From: Cyanobacteria bacterium UBA9579
GTDB lineage: Bacteria > Cyanobacteriota > Vampirovibrionia > Gastranaerophilales > UBA9579
Direction of reading: 5' to 3'
NCBI GenBank assembly: GCA_003499585.1
Contig: DNSU01000031.1
Coordinates: 313 to 8,610 of the forward strand
Length of the DNA stretch: 8,298 bases
The notes beneath the pieces are model-generated. The model was not told the DNA's origin. It saw nothing but the letters and a program-made list of their open reading frames with translations, and did no database searches. Shown one piece after another: positions 1 to 5,186 of the stretch; position 1 is the first letter of the stretch, and each line of letters opens with the position of its first letter. Made by a program: the position numbers and the translations under genes.

Positions 1-1559
1 TTCCTTTTGACATAATAAAGAGTCTTTGTACAAAAGACACTCATGCGCCGTTATATTTTATTTTGCTCCATTTCTGGATGAAAATATTTGGGATACACGA
101 TATTATCATCAGATTATTTTCTGTGATACACGGTATTTTAATTATTCCGATTTTTTATCTTATTGGAAAAGAGATTTCATCGAGAAAAGCAGGGTTTTTA
201 CTTGCTTTATTTGCAAGCTTTAATTCTTTTTTAATCTATTATTCTCAGGAAGTACGATTCTACGCTCTTGCAGCTTTATTCGGGGCTATATCAATATTAT
301 TTCTTGTCAAAGTTATTAAAAAACCTAAGTTAAGAAACTATATAGGGCTAATCTTAGCTAATGTTGGGGTTTTATATACTTTTACCATTGGCTTTATTTT
401 TGTTTTCTGTGAAGCTTTTATAATTTTGGCTTATTTTTGCAAAAATAGGCGTTGGCCTGAAATAAAGCATTTTATTTATGCTCAATTAGTAACTCTTACA
501 TTGTTTATTCCTTATTTAGCTGTAATAATCCAGCAGTACAATGCTCAGATAAAAGGATATATAAGCTCTTTTAGCTTTTTTGAGTCTTTTAATTACGCAA
601 GTATCCTTTTATTACTGCAAAATTGGTTTTCTCCATATGTATCAGGCATTGTATATCCTAATTTACATTATTATGAAGAGCTTTTATTAAACGGAATAAA
701 ACCTGAATTCATTATTTTTGCTGTAATGCCTGTTACTATATGCCTTATTGGTATAATAAAAACCCTTCAAAAAAGAAATATCGTTTCTTTAGTTTTTGGT
801 GTTGGGGTTTTACTCATATTTATTGAAATTATACTCACCTTTATGGGTAAGCTTGCTATTACTCCAAGGTATGCTATCCTTGCTTTTCCTGCTTTTTTAA
901 CTGCCGCAGTTTATGGGTTGGTTAGCTTTAAAAGCAGGGTTTTATCAGGTTTATTAATCTCTTTATTAATCTTTACTAACTTATACTATCTGGCATTTAG
1001 TCCTCATAGTATTCAAAGATACCCATCGTCACAAGGATATGGCACAGTCGCCAGAATTCTCAATAAATATGATTTAAATTCCGGGGATATTCTTCTTATG
1101 CCCATGGAAGGCCGATTTCTGGGCAAATATTATTCTTTAAAAGATATAAATTTACTGGATTTTACAGTGGGGGATATTTGCCTTGATTCTAATATACTTT
1201 TAGGCGCAAAATTAACTGATATTTTAACCAAAGAAAATGCTCATGATAAGCTAAGAAACTATATTCTTTCTCCCAAAATTCCTTACAGTTTTGAAAATTA
1301 CATTAAAACTAATGTTGTTGATAAGCTTGAGCGGGGAAGATATTTTATTATAGTTATGCCTGCAGGGTTGAAACCTTTTGATGAAAATCTTCTAACAAAT
1401 ATTGCTGTGAATGATAAAATATATAAGAATATCTCCCTGTATTATTTATTAACCTCAAAAGCTGCGATTAATTTAAACAAAATTGTGCAAAAATATTTTT
1501 CAACTGAGGCTATAATTAAAAAAGACGAGTGGGAAATCTATATTTTGAAAAAAGTGTGA
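1..1559 (+). CDS. GT39/ArnT-type membrane glycosyltransferase, 5'-truncated by window edge
   Basis: This is an integral-membrane GT-C fold glycosyltransferase that would take a sugar from a polyprenyl-phosphate donor and transfer it to an envelope acceptor (lipid, polysaccharide or protein) on the outer face of the cytoplasmic membrane. The frame is open to the left edge (first full codon at 3), giving 518 visible residues. The first internal start codon is a TTG at 63, but the conserved family motif THAPLY (codons 39-56) lies before it, so the real start and the catalytic acidic loop are outside the window. Other family marks are YYSQEVRFYAL (about 237-269), repeated hydrophobic segments up to about base 1000, and ITPRYAILAFPAF (about 855-893). 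The last 170 or so residues form a soluble C-terminal domain. The stop is TGA. The GT2 gene starts 7 bases later, so the two are probably cotranscribed. Donor sugar and acceptor cannot be read from the sequence. Confidence 0.88.
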   Translation, partial: PFDIIKSLCTKDTHAPLYFILLHFWMKIFGIHDIIIRLFSVIHGILIIPIFYLIGKEISSRKAGFLLALFASFNSFLIYYSQEVRFYALAALFGAISILFLVKVIKKPKLRNYIGLILANVGVLYTFTIGFIFVFCEAFIILAYFCKNRRWPEIKHFIYAQLVTLTLFIPYLAVIIQQYNAQIKGYISSFSFFESFNYASILLLLQNWFSPYVSGIVYPNLHYYEELLLNGIKPEFIIFAVMPVTICLIGIIKTLQKRNIVSLVFGVGVLLIFIEIILTFMGKLAITPRYAILAFPAFLTAAVYGLVSFKSRVLSGLLISLLIFTNLYYLAFSPHSIQRYPSSQGYGTVARILNKYDLNSGDILLMPMEGRFLGKYYSLKDINLLDFTVGDICLDSNILLGAKLTDILTKENAHDKLRNYILSPKIPYSFENYIKTNVVDKLERGRYFIIVMPAGLKPFDENLLTNIAVNDKIYKNISLYYLLTSKAAINLNKIVQKYFSTEAIIKKDEWEIYILKKV

Positions 1560-1566
1560 CTACTGA

Positions 1567-2307
1567 ATGGCTGATAAAATCTACATAATATTACCTATTT
1601 ATAACGAAGGTGAGAGTATATATAACCTTTTAAGTAAATATAATGATTTTTTTACTAATCATTGCTCAATTTCGCATGAAATAATAGCTATAAATGATTT
1701 CAGCACAGACAATACAGAAAATTGGATTTTAAAATCCCGAGATGAATTTGGCTCTTTAAACATAAATTATATAAGACATGATAAAAATAAAGGGCTTGAA
1801 GGGGCGTTATACACAGGCTTTTTACTGGCAAATGAGCTTCTGGGTGAAAATGATATTGTTGTAACTATGGATAGTGATGACACCCATAACCCTTATTTAA
1901 TAGGTGATATGCTTGATAAAATTAATCAGGGAGCTGATATTGTCATCGCTTCAAGATATTGTAAGCAGTCAAAGGTATATGGATTAAGCAGCTTTAGGGC
2001 TTTTTTAAGTCTTGGTGCAAGGTTTCTGTACACCTTAAAATGGAATATAAAAGGGGTTAAAGATTACACCTGCGGATTTAGAGCTTATAAAAGCTGGGTG
2101 GCCAAAGATTCTATTAGTCATTACAGAGAAAATTTTATCCAGGAAAAAGGTTTTACCGTCACTGCTGAATTATTGAAAAAGATGAGTATATTTAATCCTA
2201 TTATTACTGAAGTACCGATGATTTTGACGTATTCAAACAAGCTAAACACCTCAAATATGAATATTTTCAGGACAATCAGGCTTACTATAGAAATGCTGTC
2301 CAGATAA
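1567..2307 (+). CDS. GT2 family glycosyltransferase, DPM1-like polyprenyl-phosphate sugar synthase
   Basis: This is a 246-residue GT-A fold enzyme. It probably moves a hexose from a nucleotide sugar to polyprenyl phosphate on the cytoplasmic side. Visible motifs are IILPIYNEGESI (7-18), AINDFSTDNT (41-50), NKGLEGALYTGF (74-85), the metal-binding DSDD (102-105), GADIVIASRY (122-131) and TCGFRAYK (168-175), the usual order for dolichol-phosphate mannosyltransferase-like proteins. The C-terminal membrane helices seen in GtrB/ArnC-type relatives are absent, so it is the short soluble form. The ATG is 7 bases after the previous stop and has no evident Shine-Dalgarno, which suggests translational coupling. 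Neighbouring a GT39-type enzyme, it most likely supplies that enzyme's lipid-linked donor (inference). A phosphodolichol glucose or other hexose synthase is equally possible; the sugar is not determined. Confidence 0.88.
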   Translation: MADKIYIILPIYNEGESIYNLLSKYNDFFTNHCSISHEIIAINDFSTDNTENWILKSRDEFGSLNINYIRHDKNKGLEGALYTGFLLANELLGENDIVVTMDSDDTHNPYLIGDMLDKINQGADIVIASRYCKQSKVYGLSSFRAFLSLGARFLYTLKWNIKGVKDYTCGFRAYKSWVAKDSISHYRENFIQEKGFTVTAELLKKMSIFNPIITEVPMILTYSNKLNTSNMNIFRTIRLTIEMLSR

Positions 2308-2327
2308 AATCAATATTACCCATAAAA

Positions 2328-2350
2328 TAATCCGGCACTAAGCCGGATTA
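2328..2350. terminator. Rho-independent hairpin, probably bidirectional, between converging units
   Basis: A perfect 9-bp stem, TAATCCGGC (2328-2336) and GCCGGATTA (2342-2350), encloses a 5-base loop. Read on the minus strand it is followed at once by TTTTATGGG, a fair U-tract, and it starts 5 bases after the stop of the tiny minus-strand ORF. Read on the plus strand it lies about 20 bases after the GT2 stop but is followed only by AGTATTTAAT, a poor U-tract. It is therefore a better terminator for the minus-strand unit and could also stop or stabilise the glycosyltransferase transcript. Confidence 0.75.
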
Positions 2351-2355
2351 AGTAT

Positions 2356-2412
2356 TTAATAAATAATAAACATAATGACAATAAATATAATAAGTAACCA
2401 TGTGCCAAACAT
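2356..2412 (-). CDS. Candidate 18-residue single-span hydrophobic peptide
   Basis: An 18-codon ORF encodes MFGTWLLIIFIVIMFIIY and ends in TAA. After the first five residues the peptide is all aliphatic or aromatic with no charged residue, as expected for one short transmembrane helix. Three things suggest it is real: a strong Shine-Dalgarno run (GGGGGAAAG on the minus strand, about 7 bases from the ATG), an in-frame stop just upstream (2428-2430) that fixes this ATG as the start, and a strong hairpin terminator 5 bases after the stop. A possible promoter lies 35 bases upstream, so the unit would be a transcript of about 120 bases. No family is recognised. KdpF-like or other small membrane regulators are similar only in character. 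AT-rich DNA readily encodes Ile/Phe-rich strings, so chance remains possible, and the RNA could also act as a small RNA. Confidence 0.5.
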   Translation of the reverse strand: MFGTWLLIIFIVIMFIIY

Positions 2413-2418
2413 GATTCT

Positions 2419-2425
2419 TTCCCCC
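2419..2425 (-). promoter_or_regulatory. Strong ribosome binding site of the 18-codon ORF
   Basis: On the minus strand the run GGGGGAA ends 6 bases before the ATG at 2412, a normal Shine-Dalgarno distance. A G-run of this kind is unusual in this AT-rich intergenic DNA. It is the main reason to take the tiny ORF seriously. Confidence 0.5.
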
Positions 2426-2446
2426 GATTACCCCCATGTATTATTC

Positions 2447-2475
2447 ATTATGGTTTAATTTTTAGGTAATTTCAT
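2447..2475 (-). promoter_or_regulatory. Possible sigma70-type promoter of the tiny ORF
   Basis: On the minus strand ATGAAA (2475-2470, 4 of 6 to the -35 consensus) and CATAAT (2452-2447, 5 of 6 to the -10) are separated by 17 bases. This would start RNA near 2440, leaving a leader of about 28 bases before the ATG. The -35 is weak and the DNA is AT-rich, so this is only a candidate. Confidence 0.33.
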
Positions 2476-2525
2476 CAGCCAATTATTTATGATTATGTAA
2501 CTTTTATGTTCTTTCAGGTAATATG

Positions 2526-2547
2526 CATAAAAACCAGTTGATGGTTT
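2526..2547 (-). terminator. Weak Rho-independent terminator after the YetF-family gene
   Basis: On the minus strand AAACCA (2547-2542), a 5-base loop and TGGTTT (2536-2531) form a 6-bp stem running into a TTTTTAT tract. It begins 10 bases after the stop codon. The stem has only two G-C pairs, so it is weak. Its 5' arm also belongs to an overlapping perfect palindrome (2541-2554), so the two hairpins exclude each other. Confidence 0.4.
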
Positions 2548-2557
2548 AAACCATTGT

Positions 2558-3040
2558 TTATCTGTATTCCGGCTTTAATACTCCTGTTAAATGCCCGTTT
2601 GTTTCAAGTATAATGATCTCAAATGCTTCATGCGATGGCACACCATATCCTCTGGCCATTTTATTAAGATCATCTGTCTTTAATAAAACTCTTTCCATAG
2701 CTTTAGTGTTAATTTTGCCATTCTTAACAAGTATTATTGGCTTGCCCTCTATCAATTCACGCAATATTTGAAATTTTTGAACTATTACTGTTGAACCAAT
2801 AATAACGGCTCCGATTATAACATGTGCCCAGAAATTTGGGTACTTGCTGGCAATACCTCCAAGCAAACCTGAACCCAGTAAAATTAAAAGCAAAAGATAT
2901 TCAGGGCTTGTCTGACTAAAGGTCCTGTAACTAAGAAATCTAAGAGCAAAAATAATAAACCAGAAAAGTAAAAATGTCTCTATAACAATCTCTAGCACCC
3001 TTTCCCAGGATAATGTATATAATTCTGTTATTAGATTCAT
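2558..3040 (-). CDS. YetF/DUF421 family membrane protein
   Basis: This is a 160-residue protein of the DUF421 (YetF/YdfR) family, whose biochemical role is not established. The N-terminal half holds about three membrane segments (about 17-37, 47-62 and 70-88), with the family-typical stretch RFLSYRTFSQTSPEYLLLLI between the first two (34-53). The C-terminal half is the small cytosolic alpha/beta domain, marked by EGKPIILVKNGKI (98-110), a helix near KTDDLNKMARGYGV (121-134) and EIIILETNGHLTGVLKP (141-157). It is shorter than Bacillus YetF (about 230) but of normal size for many homologues. The start is well supported by AAGGAA (3053-3048), 7 bases before the ATG. The gene is divergent from the antiporter and shares its 138-base intergenic region, which might mean joint control but proves no functional link. 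Confidence 0.9.
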   Translation of the reverse strand: MNLITELYTLSWERVLEIVIETFLLFWFIIFALRFLSYRTFSQTSPEYLLLLILLGSGLLGGIASKYPNFWAHVIIGAVIIGSTVIVQKFQILRELIEGKPIILVKNGKINTKAMERVLLKTDDLNKMARGYGVPSHEAFEIIILETNGHLTGVLKPEYR

Positions 3041-3070
3041 TTTTATATTCCTTATATTAGAATATGTTGA

Positions 3071-3098
3071 ATATTACAAGTATTATCAGTTATTTCAA
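3071..3098 (-). promoter_or_regulatory. Possible promoter of the YetF-family gene
   Basis: On the minus strand TTGAAA (3098-3093, 5 of 6 to the -35 consensus) and TAATAT (3076-3071) are 16 bases apart. Transcription would start near 3064, with a leader of about 24 bases containing the AAGGAA ribosome binding site. The site is plausible but unproven in AT-rich DNA. Confidence 0.4.
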
Positions 3099-3142
3099 GA
3101 GTCATAAAGCTATATTAGTTTTACTAAAATGTAAATTTAAGT

Positions 3143-3164
3143 TAGTATTAGACTGGTAGTATTA
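3143..3164 (+). repeat. Direct repeat TAGTATTA x2 upstream of the antiporter gene
   Basis: TAGTATTA occurs at 3143-3150 and again at 3157-3164, a 14-base period, just before the antiporter start. Each copy resembles a -10 box. The pair could be alternative promoter elements or a repeated binding site, or it could be chance in AT-rich DNA. Confidence 0.3.
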
Positions 3165-3178
3165 AAGAGTAAGAGTTG

Positions 3179-5155
3179 ATGCACGAAACAAATTTTCTGA
3201 TCGAAATAGCAGAAATATTCCTTTTAGCGTCTGTGGTAGGTTTGATTTTAAGTAAACTTAAGCAGCCTACTATTGTTGCGTATATTTTGACAGGGATAGT
3301 TCTGGGCCCCGGGGTTTTAGGTCTGGTTAAAAATCAGGAGATTATTTCCCAACTGGCAGAAATTGGCATTATTGCGCTATTGTTTACTCTTGGTCTTGAA
3401 TTTTCCTTTGACAAATTTAAACAGGTTAGAAAAACCGCCCTTTTTGCAGGGCTTTTTCAGATTATATTGACTATACTTTTTATTTCGATAATAACCGGAC
3501 TTATAGGGTTTAATCTTGTTCAAAGCCTGTTATTAGGCTGTATAGTAGCCTTAAGCAGTACAGTTATTGTACTAAAAAGCCTTACTGAATCAGCCCAGAT
3601 TGACTCATTACACGGCAGAATTATGCTTGGTATTCTTATCATTCAGGATTTGAGCTTGATTCCTATCATGATTATTCTGCCCAGTCTTGCTCTCGAATCA
3701 GGTCAGATCTTTATGCCTTTATTATTATCTATTTTAAAAGCAGGTGTGTTTTTAGCTTTGGCTTTATTAATGAGTTTAAAAGTAGCTCCGATTATTATGA
3801 ACTTTATAACTTCTACTAATAAAGAGATACTTACACTATCATCTATTGCTATTGCATTTAGTACCGCAATTGTAGCTAATTACTTCGGGATTTCTCTTGC
3901 ATTGGGTGCTTTTATTGCTGGTCTGGCTCTTAGTATTACTGCTCATAGTAAACAGGTAATCGCTGAAGTAATACCGTTTAGAGATGCGTTTGCTATGGTT
4001 TTCTTTGTGTCTATTGGCATGTTGATGGATATAACCTTCTTCATTAACAATTTAGCCCTGATTCTTGGCGTTGTGACTTTAATTTTCCTTCTTAAATTTA
4101 TAATCTGCTTTTTCGTTGTTTATTTTACCAAATATCCCGGACAAACTGCTCTTTGGGTGGGATTATCACTGTTTCAAATAGGAGAATTCTCCTTTATACT
4201 GGCTAAATTGGGTGAATCTACAAATATAATTAGTCCGAATATCTATTCTCTAATTATTATTTCAGCTCTTATAACTATGTTCTTCACTCCATTCATAATT
4301 AAGCTTATTCCAAATATACTTGTCCGCCTTCAACGTTTAGCTTTCTGGAATAAACATTTTAAAGGCAAGATAAAGATTGAAACTCACGATTCTGTTTTAA
4401 AAGATCATGTGGTTATATGCGGTTTTGGGCCGATTGGAAAAAGTTTAGCGAGGATACTTGAACTTCATAATCAGGTTTATGTCGTCGTAGAGATGAACAA
4501 TAGAACTGTTCAAAAGCTGCAAAAGGAAAAGATTCCTGTAATTTATGGTGACGCCACTCATAAGGATATTTTAAAACATGCTAATGTTGATCAGGCAAAG
4601 ATAATTGTAATCACTCTTCCTGACTCCAAGAGCTGTGAGATGGCTACAGCAAGTGCCAGAAAATTAAGTGAGGATATTTATATAATTGTAAGATCCAGAT
4701 ATCAGGCCAATATTGACAGCCTATACCAAGCAGGGGCTAATATTGTTATTTATGAAGAGTATGAAACAAGCTCTGCTATTATTAACAACGCTCTTGCCAA
4801 GCTTGACTATTCATGTGAGGAGATTGAATCCCTTAATTATCTGGTAAGACAAAATAAATGCCAGCTTTTACAGGAAAGCTACAAAAATCAGGAATCTGTC
4901 ACAGGAAGAATGGATATCTTTAAAAATAACGAAGTTGACTGGATCAAAGTCGCTAAAAACAGCCCGTTTATTGATAAAACCATTGCCCAAAGTAATATAA
5001 GGCAGATTTACGGCACATCAATAATTGCCATTATTAAGAATAAGACTAACATCCCTAACCCTTCGGCTGATACTGTAATAACTAAAGGCAACATTCTGGT
5101 TGTACTTGGTAATACTGAACAGCTAAAACGATTAAGAGCAGATTTAACAGATTAA
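3179..5155 (+). CDS. Kef-type CPA2 cation:proton antiporter with TrkA-N and TrkA-C domains
   Basis: This 658-residue inner-membrane protein probably exchanges K+ or Na+ for H+ and is gated by nucleotide binding. Residues 1-385 are the Na+/H+ exchanger membrane domain, with LTGIVLGPGVLG (37-48), LLFTLGLEFSF (67-77), ALSSTVIVLKSL (124-135), the ion-site QD in GILIIQDLSLIP (Q156, D157), GAFIAGLALS (243-252), VFFVSIGMLMD (274-284) and GLSLFQIGEFSFILA (328-342). An RCK/TrkA-N domain follows at about 408-530, with GFGPIG (415-420), acidic E438 after the second strand (favouring NAD(H)) and YGDAT (456-460). A TrkA-C domain is at about 575-656. The overall length is normal. ATG at 3179 is preferred over the adjacent TTG at 3176 because AAAGAG ends 9 bases before it. 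The YetF-family gene is divergent and the histidine kinase is convergent. Ion specificity and ligand cannot be told; a glutathione-gated KefB/KefC role is not implied. Confidence 0.93.
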   Translation: MHETNFLIEIAEIFLLASVVGLILSKLKQPTIVAYILTGIVLGPGVLGLVKNQEIISQLAEIGIIALLFTLGLEFSFDKFKQVRKTALFAGLFQIILTILFISIITGLIGFNLVQSLLLGCIVALSSTVIVLKSLTESAQIDSLHGRIMLGILIIQDLSLIPIMIILPSLALESGQIFMPLLLSILKAGVFLALALLMSLKVAPIIMNFITSTNKEILTLSSIAIAFSTAIVANYFGISLALGAFIAGLALSITAHSKQVIAEVIPFRDAFAMVFFVSIGMLMDITFFINNLALILGVVTLIFLLKFIICFFVVYFTKYPGQTALWVGLSLFQIGEFSFILAKLGESTNIISPNIYSLIIISALITMFFTPFIIKLIPNILVRLQRLAFWNKHFKGKIKIETHDSVLKDHVVICGFGPIGKSLARILELHNQVYVVVEMNNRTVQKLQKEKIPVIYGDATHKDILKHANVDQAKIIVITLPDSKSCEMATASARKLSEDIYIIVRSRYQANIDSLYQAGANIVIYEEYETSSAIINNALAKLDYSCEEIESLNYLVRQNKCQLLQESYKNQESVTGRMDIFKNNEVDWIKVAKNSPFIDKTIAQSNIRQIYGTSIIAIIKNKTNIPNPSADTVITKGNILVVLGNTEQLKRLRADLTD

Positions 5156-5186
5156 ATAATACATGGTCTGATGAATAGCTTCGCTA

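Noticed and set aside
26..223. Overlapping 65-codon plus-strand frame at the left end
   Set aside because: It lies in another frame of the glycosyltransferase gene, whose own frame carries clear family motifs.
3052..3105. Minus-strand ORF of 17 codons (MTLEITDNTCNIQ...) within the YetF-antiporter gap
   Set aside because: It has no ribosome binding site, overlaps the likely YetF-family promoter and leader, and shows no protein-like pattern.
3179..5155. Specific KefB/KefC glutathione-gated potassium efflux assignment
   Set aside because: The domain order including a TrkA-C domain is shared by many CPA2 antiporters, no KefF/KefG-type partner gene is present, and glutathione-site residues cannot be assigned by eye.
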